Assembly (NCBI GenBank): GCA_002869185.1
Contig: PKTN01000001.1
Coordinates: 558,001-622,000, forward strand
Reading direction: 5' to 3'
DNA from: Denitrovibrio sp.
Lineage (GTDB): Bacteria > Chrysiogenota > Deferribacteres > Deferribacterales > Geovibrionaceae
Length of the DNA stretch: 64,000 nt
Positions within the stretch are counted from its first letter, which is position 1. Every line of letters begins with the position of its first letter. The translations under genes were made by a program, and so were the position numbers. The notes under the pieces were generated by a model. The model saw only the letters and a list, made by a program, of their open reading frames with translations. It did no database searches and had not been told where the DNA came from. Positions 55,029 to 64,000 of the stretch are shown here, piece after piece.

Positions 55029-55075
55029 GAAAAAGGATGCGGTTATTTTATGGAGGTTGTATAGTTCCGCACCCT
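55029..55075 (-). terminator. Terminator after the GGDEF/EAL gene
   Basis: On the minus strand GGGTGCGG and CCGCATCC pair (one mismatch) around a loop of about 24 bases, followed by TTTTTC. It ends the signalling operon. Confidence 0.65.
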
Positions 55076-55147
55076 TTATGAAATACTATAGGTTAAATAT
55101 TACACTAATGCAGAAAAATTCAAGAAGAAATTTATACAAATTTAGGT

Positions 55148-57562
55148 TTATTTAATAAGATAAGATGAAGGTTTACCAAAAAGATACCCCTGAGAATAGT
55201 TAACCCCAAGCTCTAATACTTTAGCTTGGATAGCCTCATTAGAAACGAACTCCGCAACTGTCTGCATACTGTTCCTCGCTGCAAATGTAACTATAGCCTC
55301 TGTTACTGAAAGAGCTGATTCATCCTCACAGATTTTGCTAATGATGGAACCATCAATCTTGATATAGTCAGCCTTAAGCTTCATTAGATACTCAAAGTTA
55401 GAATAGCCAGAACCAAAATCATCTATAGCGACTGAACATCCTATCTCTTTCACATTGCGAATGAATGATTCTACCTCTTCATAATTCTCTATACCTTCTG
55501 ATTCGACTATTTCAAAAGTAATTCTATCACCAATCATATAGGCTTCTAGATATTCATAAATATCTTCTAATGTCTCTTTATTTGCGATATCTTCTACAGA
55601 TAGATTTATCGATAAAATATTCCTAGTTTTGCTAAAAAGGTCAAAGCTCTTTTTAATCATTGCACCAGTCAGATGTGGATAATACTTTGTGCGTTTAGCT
55701 ATGTCCATAAAGTGATAAGGTGTTATAAGTTTCTTACCGTGCATTATACGCATAAGAGCCTCGTACTTTTCTATTTTACCTGTTTGGTTATTATAGATAG
55801 GCTGATAATATGGAACAACCATGTCATTCTTGAGTGCACTTTTAATCACTTTGGTCCAGAGAATATTATTCTTATAAGCTTTTGTCTCACTTATTTTACC
55901 CTCTTCGTAAACTATAAAATCTTTCTTTGCCAGCTTCGCAGATTTAAGAGACATATCGACTTTACTAAGGACATCTCCGCTCTCTTCAACAATACAGGTA
56001 GTTAAGCTAATATCTATGTCGATATCTTTGATCCTAAAGGTACAGTTTCTGACCATTTTTGAGAATGCCATCACCTGAGAAGTAAATGTTGTTGAATTAA
56101 TACAATTCTCACACGTTAATACAGCAAATTGGTCAGAGTTTATTCTATAAACAGAATATATTTTGTCACAAAAATAATCGAAAAGCCTGTCTCCAAGCTC
56201 CTTAAGTACATTGTCGCCTATTTCATTGCCATAAAAGCCATTAATCTCATAAAACCTGTCAATATCAACAACAGCAAGCATTGGTTGCTCAATATTTTTG
56301 ATATCATTAAGCATCTTTGTCCTGTTTCCAAGACTTGTAAGTGGGTCTGTTTGGAACTGATTTTGTAACTCTTCTCTATTCTTCACTAACTCGGAGATAT
56401 CTTGCCTGATAGCAACATACTCAAAGATATTCTTGTGATTGTCTTTTATTGGAATGATTGTTGTAAACACATAGTATTCAGAGCCATCTTTACGAACATT
56501 TTTTACATTACCCATCCAAGTATCACCAGCTTGGATAGTGTCCCAAAGGTCTTTAAATACTGCCTTAGGGGTGCTAGCGTGTCTAAAGATACTATGAGGT
56601 TTTCCTATCATCTCTTCACGTGAGTAGCCAGTCAGATGGCAAAATGCATCATTAGCGTAAGTTATTATCCCGTCAACATCACTCTTAGATACTATTCCAC
56701 CTGCATCAACAGCTTTATTATATTCCTCAAGCACTTTAACAGTGCTCTTAAGCTCTTCATTCTTAACTTTTAACTCTTCTACGGTATGCATCATATTAAG
56801 GTTGTTCAGCACCTTCGCATTAAACTCTTCTTTTGTTATAGGGAGTGACAAAAGATCATTTGCACCACTTTTGATAAATACTGACCTGAGATAATCAGAG
56901 GATTCAGAAGATATCCCAAATGTCACAACACTTCTATTCTTCATACTGTGTCTGATTTGAGGATTTTGTCGTATATTTTTAATTATGTCAGAGCCTAACA
57001 TATCTGATCTTTCATTATTAACAGTTACTATCTCAACATCGTTCATAGTATTTAAAATTTCGAAAGCATCATCAGCAGTATCGACAGATATAACCTCAAA
57101 AAGAAGCTCTTGAAAGAACTTACTGAGGTATTTAACTCGTGTAGGACTGGTATCTATGATTAGTACTTTCTTCCCTTTAAAACCATAGATATGTTCAGCT
57201 AAGGATATCGCGCTATATATGTCTTCTTGAGATGTTTTGAGCAGGAAGTCAACAATTGGATTAACTATGATTTTGTTTCTGAGGGTCTCATCCATAGAGC
57301 CAGTTAAAGCAATCGAAGGGATATTGTGCTCTATGGTAAGTTTAACTGCCTCACCGTCAGCACAGTCAGGGAGCATAAGGTCTATAACACCAGCAAAGAA
57401 GACTGTACTTGTTTTAAGTATCGCAGTAAGTTCACTATAGCTGTGGACAACAACAGGGTTATACACTCCACCGTCAATTGCCCTTTCGGCAAGTCTTCCA
57501 GCGAGATATTTACTGTCATCAACAATTAGTAGGTTGGGCTTATTAATCATTTCGTCAATCAT
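55148..57562 (-). CDS. REC-REC-PAS-GGDEF-EAL response regulator, likely c-di-GMP phosphodiesterase
   Basis: This 804-residue protein has REC1 (about 11-125, phospho-Asp in VIDLMLPD), REC2 (about 131-255, where the Asp site reads TVNNERS, so it is degenerate), PAS (about 275-390), GGDEF (about 400-560) and EAL (about 570-800). The GGDEF signature reads NSDQF, so cyclase activity is unlikely. The EAL part keeps YEALMRI, SINLSVED, AIDDFGSGYSN and DYIKIDG. The net output is probably c-di-GMP breakdown, switched by phosphorylation of REC1. It starts eight bases after the HD-GYP gene stops. Confidence 0.9.
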   Translation of the reverse strand: MIDEMINKPNLLIVDDSKYLAGRLAERAIDGGVYNPVVVHSYSELTAILKTSTVFFAGVIDLMLPDCADGEAVKLTIEHNIPSIALTGSMDETLRNKIIVNPIVDFLLKTSQEDIYSAISLAEHIYGFKGKKVLIIDTSPTRVKYLSKFFQELLFEVISVDTADDAFEILNTMNDVEIVTVNNERSDMLGSDIIKNIRQNPQIRHSMKNRSVVTFGISSESSDYLRSVFIKSGANDLLSLPITKEEFNAKVLNNLNMMHTVEELKVKNEELKSTVKVLEEYNKAVDAGGIVSKSDVDGIITYANDAFCHLTGYSREEMIGKPHSIFRHASTPKAVFKDLWDTIQAGDTWMGNVKNVRKDGSEYYVFTTIIPIKDNHKNIFEYVAIRQDISELVKNREELQNQFQTDPLTSLGNRTKMLNDIKNIEQPMLAVVDIDRFYEINGFYGNEIGDNVLKELGDRLFDYFCDKIYSVYRINSDQFAVLTCENCINSTTFTSQVMAFSKMVRNCTFRIKDIDIDISLTTCIVEESGDVLSKVDMSLKSAKLAKKDFIVYEEGKISETKAYKNNILWTKVIKSALKNDMVVPYYQPIYNNQTGKIEKYEALMRIMHGKKLITPYHFMDIAKRTKYYPHLTGAMIKKSFDLFSKTRNILSINLSVEDIANKETLEDIYEYLEAYMIGDRITFEIVESEGIENYEEVESFIRNVKEIGCSVAIDDFGSGYSNFEYLMKLKADYIKIDGSIISKICEDESALSVTEAIVTFAARNSMQTVAEFVSNEAIQAKVLELGVNYSQGYLFGKPSSYLIK

Positions 57563-57570
57563 TTTAGTTA

Positions 57571-58611
57571 TTATTCATCTTGATTCTTCAAGTATATGTT
57601 ATTTATCTCATCAAGCTTATTTTCAAAAATTTTGACTATATTTGGGTCAAACATGGTTCCTGATTGACTAGTAATATATTCACTAGCATCTTTCAAACTC
57701 CATGCTTTTTTGTATGGTCGAACAGATATAAGTGCGTCAAAGACATCACATACAGCTACAATACGTCCAAAAAGAGGTATCTTATCACCCTTTAGACTAT
57801 TAGGGTAGCCTGAACCGTCCCATTTTTCATGGTGGCTATTAGCTATAATTGCACCAGCTTGAAGATATTTACTCTTTGCATCGGAAAGCATTCTATAACC
57901 TATACAGGTATGAGTTTTAATTACATCAAACTCTTCACTCGTTAATGCAGCAGGCTTAAGTAATATATTGTCAGGTATACCTATTTTTCCTATATCATGC
58001 AGTGGAGCACTTCTATATAAAGTATTTATCATATCTTCATCATCAATAAGCTCACTACCTATTATTTTTGCATACAAAGCAACCCTATTAATATGAGCCC
58101 CAGTTTCTGTATCTTTATATTCGCTCGCTTTACCTAAAATGGATAGTGTTTCTATCTCTCTATCAACAATCTGATTAGTCGCCTTCTCTACTTCATTTTG
58201 AAGATGTGCTGCTCTATCTTTAAGAAGTACCTGATGTCTTCTGAGAGCTAAAATATTTTTTACTCTTACCTGAAACTCATAAAGCTTTAGTGGTTTGTTT
58301 AAGAATTCTGTAGCGCCAGCTTCCAGTGCCTTAGTCTTGATACTATCATCGTCATCGATTGCAGTAATCATAATGATAGGAACTTCTTTATCTGTTGTTC
58401 TGATTTTTTTTATAAACGAGATACCGTCAAGATCAGGCATCATATAATCTACTAGGATTAAATCTGTATCATTTTCTAAACAATATTCATAAGCCTTAGT
58501 AGGACTAATAAAACTAACAATTTCAACATCCATATTTACAAGCATAGACTCAATAAGCATTAAATTTAATTTATTGTCATCAATGGATACTACCTTATGC
58601 TTAACATTCAT
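57571..58611 (-). CDS. REC-HD-GYP response regulator, c-di-GMP phosphodiesterase
   Basis: This protein of about 346 residues has a REC domain (about 5-120, phospho-Asp in LILVDYMMPD, conserved Lys in FLNKPLK), a helical linker, and an HD-GYP domain with HDIGKIGIPD and SHHEKWDGSGYP. HD-GYP enzymes hydrolyse c-di-GMP to GMP. ATG 58611 is preferred over ATG 58635. It overlaps the hybrid kinase gene by 11 bases, so the kinase probably phosphorylates this regulator through its HPt domain. Confidence 0.92.
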   Translation of the reverse strand: MNVKHKVVSIDDNKLNLMLIESMLVNMDVEIVSFISPTKAYEYCLENDTDLILVDYMMPDLDGISFIKKIRTTDKEVPIIMITAIDDDDSIKTKALEAGATEFLNKPLKLYEFQVRVKNILALRRHQVLLKDRAAHLQNEVEKATNQIVDREIETLSILGKASEYKDTETGAHINRVALYAKIIGSELIDDEDMINTLYRSAPLHDIGKIGIPDNILLKPAALTSEEFDVIKTHTCIGYRMLSDAKSKYLQAGAIIANSHHEKWDGSGYPNSLKGDKIPLFGRIVAVCDVFDALISVRPYKKAWSLKDASEYITSQSGTMFDPNIVKIFENKLDEINNIYLKNQDE

Positions 58612-61600
58612 TTTCACCCTCGCAAACCACAACATTGTTGGTTAATATTAATAATCTGTTTAACTCATTAATCTCTTTGATAATTTTATCTTTATTGTGT
58701 AATTTAATATTCTTTTCAATATTTGATAGTATTCCAGCTATATTTGTCAAACGTAAATTTTCAGCAGCCCCTCTATTTGAGTGTATAACATTTGCTAATC
58801 CTTTGTAGTCAGCAGATCCAACCAGCGAAAGTAACGTTGGTATCTCAGCTTTGAACGCTTCCAAGAAACTACTTAATAAGCTAATAACAACATCACTAGG
58901 CAGACCTATATCATTAATAACACTTTTAAAATCAAACATCTCTGAATCTATTTGTTTTATTTCGATTTTTTCAAGATACATCGCTAAGTATAATTCTATA
59001 TCATCATTCTTAAATGGTTTTGATATATATCCATCAAAATCGTTACCATCAAACTGGCTTTCAACTTCATTACTAGTGTGAGCAGTAAGAACTACTATAG
59101 GAACCTTTTTTAGCTGATTCTCTCTTTCATATTCTCTAATCTTTCTAGTTGCAGTCCCACCGTCCATCTCTGGCATATTCATATCCATGAATATCAAGTC
59201 AAAAGATTTAATTTTGCAAAGCTCATACGCTTCCAGCCCTGTGCTAACTATACTGACAGAGACTCCTAACATACTCAGCAAAGCTTCCATAAGGTTTTTA
59301 TTGACTAGGTTATCCTCAGCAACTAAAACACTTCCAGAATATTGTATCTTCGCTTTTGTATCTTCACTGTTTTCATGTTCGATATTTTCATTATCCTGAC
59401 TCAAAACCTTATATAATTGCTTACCAGTAAATGGTCTAGATAACTTTGTTACTTTGTAATTCATTGGTTGCTGTATAGGGTTTAGGATCTCGTCAGATAT
59501 ATATATGACATTTACACCCTTTTCGATTAGTGCTTCAACCAAAGCATTCTCATAACTATTTACGTTAAAGATAAACGATGTATTAGAATAATCAACCGTC
59601 TCATCTATCGACTCTATAAACGTATAATCAGCTCCAAGTGCCAATAAATATCTTTCCAAAAAAGCATATTTTTCTAATAGAGCTTTACCATAAATATATA
59701 TTTTATTTTTGTTTAAATCCATAACACGATCAACACTTTCGGTTGATTTTTTAAGATTTAATGTAAAGTAAAAATTACTTCCAACACCATCGTCACTCTC
59801 TACAACAAGTTCTGATCCCATACCTTCAAGCAAATTCTTACATATAGTAAGTCCGAGACCAGTTCCACCGTATCGTCTAGTGATAGAGGAATCTACCTGG
59901 CTAAATGACTCAAATATATTTGCAAGCTTATCCTTAGGGATGCCAATACCATTATCAATTATTTCAATTTTAATAGATACAGTATCATCAAATGTCTCTA
60001 CAACTTGAGCAACAACCTTTATCACACCATTATCTGGGGTGAATTTAACTGAATTCCCTATTAAGTTAGATAGGATTTGATTAAGCCGCATAGAGTCACC
60101 CTGTAATAATTCAGGGATATCATGAGCTATGTATGTATAAATGAGAATACCTCTATCAAATGATGTCGCATAAAATGATTTTGCTGTTGAGAGGATATCT
60201 TTAGATATATTAAAATCTTTACTTTCAAAAGTCAGCATACCACTCCCTATCTTTGATATATCAAGAACATCATTAAGAACTCTCATCAATGAATCCGCAC
60301 TAAACTTAATAATATCCATATATTTTTGTTGTTCAATACTGAGAGATGATTGGTCAAGTAGATCTAGAAAACCAACAAGTCCATTTAGCGGAGTTCTAAT
60401 TTCATGGCTCATATTCGCAATAAATACCGATTTGGCTTGGTTGCTCTTTTCTGCTTCAAGTTGAGCTTTTTTTAGCTCAGTAATATTCTCTTTCATACCT
60501 AGATACTTAATAATCTGACCATTATCATTAATAATAGGAACAATGATAGCGTGCTCTATATACTTCTTACCTTTCTTATTCTTATTAATAAACTCACCAT
60601 TCCAAACGTGCCCTTTAGTAATTGTGTCCCACAGATCGCGAAATACTTCTGATGGTGTTTCATCTGATTTAAGTATATTTGGATTTTGCCCTATAACCTC
60701 AACTTTTTTATAACCAGTAACCTCTTCGAAAGCCGGATTTACATACTCAACTTTGGCATCGACATCAGTAATTAGGATACTGTTCGGGTTTTGCTCCATA
60801 ACTAATGCTAGTGTTCGAATCTGATCTTCTGAGCTCTTTCTAGCAGATATATCTCTAAGGTTAATAACCACACCACCAATAACATCACTATCTATTCTAT
60901 TTTTAGCAACCGTTTCACCAAAGATAACTTCGCCTAAGTTTGTTTGTATTCTAAACTCTTTAACGTGTTGCTCATCAGGAAGATCAATGACACGCCTGAC
61001 CCATATATCAAAAATATTTTTATCTCTACCATATATAATTTCATCACACCTGTGACCAATTAATTCATCATGAGAATAACCAGTCAGTTGCAAGATAGAT
61101 GGGCTTACATATGTTATATTTAACTCTTTATCGATTACTATTATAACGTCAGAGATATTAGCTATTAACTCTCTAAAATGGTTTTCACTCGTTTTTAATC
61201 TTCGCTCAATTGATTCTCTTGTCTGTATTTCTTGTTCAAGCTTTTTCGTTCTAACCTTAACCCGTTCTTCCAGCATAGAGTTTAAGCTGATCAGAGCAAA
61301 TTCATTGTCTTTTTTATCTGTGATATCAATAGAATATTCAATCATACGAACAATTTTACCAGTATCGTCTTTGATAGGATATCCATGAACTTCAAAATAC
61401 CTCTTCTCACCATTTTTAATAATATGGACATGTTCTACAGATGTAGCCGCTCCAGTTTCTATAACCTTCTTAAGTGGGCAGGGATGGTCTAGGCCGTCAC
61501 AAGGTTCGTTTGAATGATGTGTAAGCTCATAGCAAGTCGTGCCTCTGTTCCCTATAACCTCATATGCGGCATTATTAGCCATAATAATTTCATAAGTTTC

Positions 61601-62566
61601 AGTATCAATAACGTAAAAAGGGTGTTCAAGGGACTCGATAACATCCATAAGGAAACGAGCTTTAGAGTCACTATCCTGTTCTTTCTGTTTTCTAATTTTG
61701 ACTTCAGTCTCAAGATCACTAGTTCTCTTGTTGATAAGTGCTTCTTGAGAGTTATTAACCGTATTCAGCTCTTCAATGAGCTCTGAGCGTGATCTAACCA
61801 CCCTTGAAACACGTAAATACATAATAAAGCCTAATCCTACTAATAAAAATGTCAGTATAATATTTGTCGTAATTTTTAAAGATCTGAATTTTGAAGATGT
61901 GGAATCGATATACTCTTTTATCAATATTACTGAATCTCTAGCTTCTACGTAAAGACGGTTACTACTCTCGTCAATTCTTGTAAAAAATGGCGTTATTGAT
62001 TTAATAGCAAAGTTTATTTGTTCAGTTGATGCCATAATCCTCTCAACAGACCCACTCTGCCTCGCTAAGATTGAATCAATAACTAAGTTTCTAAATTCAT
62101 CAACGTAATTTTCTATATCAATAAGTTTCGCTCTAAGATCCAGAACCTGAATATTATACAAACTCTTATTATAATTAACATAATCAATCGCAAACTTTAT
62201 TTTATTAAGTTTATTATAAGCAACATCAACAGTATCAACGTACGAACCACCCTGCTCCATAATAAAAAGTAACTTGTAAATTTCTTCTGTGGCCACTCCC
62301 ATCTGCTTTTCTAGCTTTTCCATTTCTTTAAATGAGATTGCATGTGTATAGCTAAGGAGTGTAGTTTGAGCATCTGATATCTTGCTCTTTAAGATATCAT
62401 TAAGATGTATTTTAGATGTTTCATTGATAAATAACGAATTAAGAAACATCACCCTGTTACGCATATAATTATCAATAACAATTATTGTAGACAGAGATAT
62501 TACCACCAAAAAGACATACAAGATTATTTGTAAAATTATAATATAAAAAGGTTTTCTCTTATTCAT
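58601..62566 (-). CDS. Hybrid sensor kinase: TM-sensor-TM, three PAS, HisKA, HATPase, REC, HPt
   Basis: This 1321-residue kinase has TM1 (about 8-28), a helical periplasmic region of about 200 residues, TM2 (about 232-250) and a coiled coil. PAS1 (about 305-420) carries a Cys set in CYELTHHSNEPC and CPLKKV. PAS2 and PAS3 follow, then HisKA (FIANMSHEIRTPLNGL), HATPase (DNGIGIP, GGTGLGLTICKNL), a REC with Asp in LIFMDMNMPEMDG, and HPt (IHSNRGAAENL). This makes it a complete internal phosphorelay. The sensor lipoprotein gene ends at its start codon (TAATG). REC-HD-GYP and GGDEF/EAL genes follow. Confidence 0.92.
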   Translation of the reverse strand: MNKRKPFYIIILQIILYVFLVVISLSTIIVIDNYMRNRVMFLNSLFINETSKIHLNDILKSKISDAQTTLLSYTHAISFKEMEKLEKQMGVATEEIYKLLFIMEQGGSYVDTVDVAYNKLNKIKFAIDYVNYNKSLYNIQVLDLRAKLIDIENYVDEFRNLVIDSILARQSGSVERIMASTEQINFAIKSITPFFTRIDESSNRLYVEARDSVILIKEYIDSTSSKFRSLKITTNIILTFLLVGLGFIMYLRVSRVVRSRSELIEELNTVNNSQEALINKRTSDLETEVKIRKQKEQDSDSKARFLMDVIESLEHPFYVIDTETYEIIMANNAAYEVIGNRGTTCYELTHHSNEPCDGLDHPCPLKKVIETGAATSVEHVHIIKNGEKRYFEVHGYPIKDDTGKIVRMIEYSIDITDKKDNEFALISLNSMLEERVKVRTKKLEQEIQTRESIERRLKTSENHFRELIANISDVIIVIDKELNITYVSPSILQLTGYSHDELIGHRCDEIIYGRDKNIFDIWVRRVIDLPDEQHVKEFRIQTNLGEVIFGETVAKNRIDSDVIGGVVINLRDISARKSSEDQIRTLALVMEQNPNSILITDVDAKVEYVNPAFEEVTGYKKVEVIGQNPNILKSDETPSEVFRDLWDTITKGHVWNGEFINKNKKGKKYIEHAIIVPIINDNGQIIKYLGMKENITELKKAQLEAEKSNQAKSVFIANMSHEIRTPLNGLVGFLDLLDQSSLSIEQQKYMDIIKFSADSLMRVLNDVLDISKIGSGMLTFESKDFNISKDILSTAKSFYATSFDRGILIYTYIAHDIPELLQGDSMRLNQILSNLIGNSVKFTPDNGVIKVVAQVVETFDDTVSIKIEIIDNGIGIPKDKLANIFESFSQVDSSITRRYGGTGLGLTICKNLLEGMGSELVVESDDGVGSNFYFTLNLKKSTESVDRVMDLNKNKIYIYGKALLEKYAFLERYLLALGADYTFIESIDETVDYSNTSFIFNVNSYENALVEALIEKGVNVIYISDEILNPIQQPMNYKVTKLSRPFTGKQLYKVLSQDNENIEHENSEDTKAKIQYSGSVLVAEDNLVNKNLMEALLSMLGVSVSIVSTGLEAYELCKIKSFDLIFMDMNMPEMDGGTATRKIREYERENQLKKVPIVVLTAHTSNEVESQFDGNDFDGYISKPFKNDDIELYLAMYLEKIEIKQIDSEMFDFKSVINDIGLPSDVVISLLSSFLEAFKAEIPTLLSLVGSADYKGLANVIHSNRGAAENLRLTNIAGILSNIEKNIKLHNKDKIIKEINELNRLLILTNNVVVCEGENEC

Positions 62567-63339
62567 TAGTCATTAAATCCATATTTCTTAAAAAGTGCCT
62601 TACCCTCTGAAGAGTGCACAGTATCCATAAAGTTATTAACACATTCTAAATCTGAAGAGTATTTCAAAATTCCCATAGTTATAGGAACTTTATTGACTAT
62701 ATCATAGTCAATTTTAATTGGTTCCATAAACAAGTTATTGTTATTTACGAAACCAGTAGCTAGCCAGTTTATTACAATATCAGCTTCTGAGTTTCTAATT
62801 GCAGACACAAGCCCTTTAGAATCAGCTGTAAATGAAGTAACATTACTTATAATATCATTATAATACTTTAGTTGTTTAATTAATTTAAAAGTCTCTTCCC
62901 CTACTGATCCTGAGTCATTAGCACCAAGGCTAACCTTTAAGTTTGCATCTGTAAGTTGATGAAGGTCACCACTCAAAAGTAATGGATTACCCTTTTTTAC
63001 GAAGAAACTAAGTCTATTAAAACCGACATCTACTGACTTAGTAACAATTTTCTCTTTTATAAAGCTATCAACGTATGATTTATTACCAGGGAAAAAGATA
63101 TCTCCCACCTTATTAACCTCTATTACTCTCTTAAGATATCCACTCGCTCCATACATCATGGAAGCTTTACAGTCATAACGAGATTCAAAAATATCATTAA
63201 TCTCTGAAATTGCATCAGCCATTGTTATGCCCGTATAGATAAGTATCTCTGGTTTTTGGTCTTTTATTATAAGTGGATTCGCATAAGGATCGCACGAAAA
63301 GACTAACCCGCAAACTAATAATAACAATAATAGTCTCAT
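62566..63339 (-). CDS. Periplasmic solute-binding lipoprotein (ModA/PstS-like), partner of the hybrid kinase
   Basis: This protein of about 257 residues has a lipoprotein signal (LLLLLLVCGLVFSC) and a binding-protein fold of the molybdate/oxyanion type: EILIYTGITMADAISEINDIFE, YGASGYLKRVIE, GDIFFPGNKSYVDSF, and VKKGNPLL. No ABC permease or ATPase gene is near. Its stop overlaps the hybrid kinase start, so it is most likely the ligand-sensing subunit of that kinase. ATG 63339 follows GGGAA at eight bases; ATGs at 63348 and 63378 are alternatives. The ligand could be molybdate, tungstate, phosphate or another oxyanion. Confidence 0.82.
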   Translation of the reverse strand: MRLLLLLLVCGLVFSCDPYANPLIIKDQKPEILIYTGITMADAISEINDIFESRYDCKASMMYGASGYLKRVIEVNKVGDIFFPGNKSYVDSFIKEKIVTKSVDVGFNRLSFFVKKGNPLLLSGDLHQLTDANLKVSLGANDSGSVGEETFKLIKQLKYYNDIISNVTSFTADSKGLVSAIRNSEADIVINWLATGFVNNNNLFMEPIKIDYDIVNKVPITMGILKYSSDLECVNNFMDTVHSSEGKALFKKYGFND

Positions 63340-63458
63340 TAAACACATTCCCAAAATTGTTTTATATAACATACACAAATATCTATAAATATAACAGTAT
63401 TTTTTTATTAATAATTATTGTTTGAGCAGTTATAATACTGAAAACATCTTAAATATGA

Positions 63459-63472
63459 TTGATGTGAATCAC
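63459..63472 (+). promoter_or_regulatory. FNR-like box upstream of the NosL-like gene
   Basis: TTGATGTGAATCAC matches TTGAT-N4-ATCAA at 9 of 10 positions, between the divergent binding-protein and NosL-like genes. A -10 at the right spacing for the plus-strand gene is not obvious. It could serve either direction. Confidence 0.55.
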
Positions 63473-63515
63473 GATATATTGTAACATATGTTAATTATTA
63501 AATTTGGAGAATGTG

Positions 63516-64000
63516 ATGAGATTTTTACTAGTTATTATTATGCTCTTTAGCATAACCCTCGTCTCTGATGCTGAGCCTTTCAGTAAGAAACCAACAGGCA
63601 AACCTGAGCTTATCCAATCTGGTCCAGAAAAGATGTGGTGCCCTGTGTGTGGAATGAGTCTAAAAATGTTTTATAAAACAAGCCACGCTGTAAAATTATC
63701 TGGTGACAAAAACAAACAATATTGTTCGATCAGATGCCTAGTTCAAGACTACCAAGGCTTAAAGAATATTGTCAAAGAGCTTTTGGTTGTCGATGTTACT
63801 AGCGAGAAACTTATAGATGCTAGAAAAGCATACTATGTCTTAGGAAGCAAAGCACCTGGAACCATGACTAAGGTGAGCAAATTTGCATTCGCTAGCAAAG
63901 AAGATGCAAAAGCATTTCAAGCTAAAATGGGCGGAAAGATAGTCAGCTTTACAGAAGCTATCTCATCAGCAACTGATTCAATGAAAAAAGACGTAGCCAT
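63516..64000 (+). CDS. NosL-like exported protein (partial, runs off the window)
   Basis: The first 161 residues are present. A signal peptide (about 1-19, ending SDA) is followed by the metal-binding pattern WCPVCGMSL near residues 42-50, a second Cys pair, YCSIRC, and the family segments AYYVLGSKAPGTMTKVSKFAF and DAKAFQAKMGG. NosL-type proteins deliver copper to N2O reductase in denitrifiers, but many relatives lie outside nos clusters. GGAG lies six bases before ATG 63516; GTG 63513 is possible. An FNR-like box is upstream, consistent with anaerobic expression. Confidence 0.85.
   Translation, partial: MRFLLVIIMLFSITLVSDAEPFSKKPTGKPELIQSGPEKMWCPVCGMSLKMFYKTSHAVKLSGDKNKQYCSIRCLVQDYQGLKNIVKELLVVDVTSEKLIDARKAYYVLGSKAPGTMTKVSKFAFASKEDAKAFQAKMGGKIVSFTEAISSATDSMKKDVA

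Overview
The window reads as chromosome of an AT-rich, motile, anaerobically respiring Gram-negative bacterium. Nothing in it names a species. My best guess is the Deferribacteres (Denitrovibrio/Geovibrio-like). The guess rests on two TAXI-type TRAP transporters, MCPs with a C-terminal 'NTNP...NGY' extension, an orphan hydrogenase-type cytochrome b, a NosL-like protein behind an FNR-like box, LPP20 lipoproteins and dense c-di-GMP signalling. I saw no rRNA, tRNA, IS element, prophage or CRISPR array. Genes are tightly packed; no gene-free gap exceeds about 300 bases.

Layout. 0-6 kb (minus): a chemoreceptor, a class I aminotransferase and TAXI-TRAP locus 1 (permease plus receptor). 6-13 kb: malic enzyme with a small Cys-rich partner, an EAL-like/HDOD protein, a YfbR-like HD hydrolase, a hydrogenase-type cytochrome b, a STAS protein, and a cell-envelope cluster of three LPP20 lipoproteins with an MltC-like transglycosylase. 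14-20 kb: a FecR-domain protein, VOC and AraC proteins, MerR and IHF/HU, a SPOR-like membrane protein and an EF-G-like GTPase. 20-27 kb: hflKC, a DsrE-like protein, a DUF438/hemerythrin/PAS protein, a large MCP, RidA and an unassigned gene. 27-35.6 kb (plus): one tightly overlapped run of polyprenyl synthase, AmrS-type radical SAM, ApbE, NusG-domain II, Gx transporter, Maf, acyl-CoA ligase and PriA. 36-42 kb: Fe-ADH plus histidine kinase, tadA-rsmE-phosphatase-prmA, a pseudouridine synthase and a universal stress protein. 42-46 kb: TAXI-TRAP locus 2 and a Fur-family regulator. 46-53.6 kb (minus): trpEGDCFBA ending in a class III aminotransferase and preceded by a leader peptide with three tandem Trp codons. 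53.6-63.4 kb (minus): an RlmN-like enzyme, an HD protein, and a signalling operon of solute-binding lipoprotein, giant hybrid kinase, HD-GYP regulator and REC-REC-PAS-GGDEF-EAL protein. The window ends inside a NosL-like gene.

Three observations stand out. (1) Three reading frames in the first 24 kb (MCP at 246, TAXI receptor at 5690, DUF438 protein at 23561) are each broken by one in-frame stop while the downstream frame stays fully protein-like. Recent nonsense mutation, read-through or base-call error are all possible. (2) The trp operon has a classical ribosome-sensed attenuator. Its leader peptide, and the Fur-family gene, both have predicted transcription starts at the ATG, so they may be leaderless. 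(3) The 55-63 kb operon joins an oxyanion-binding-type lipoprotein to a phosphorelay with two c-di-GMP-degrading outputs.
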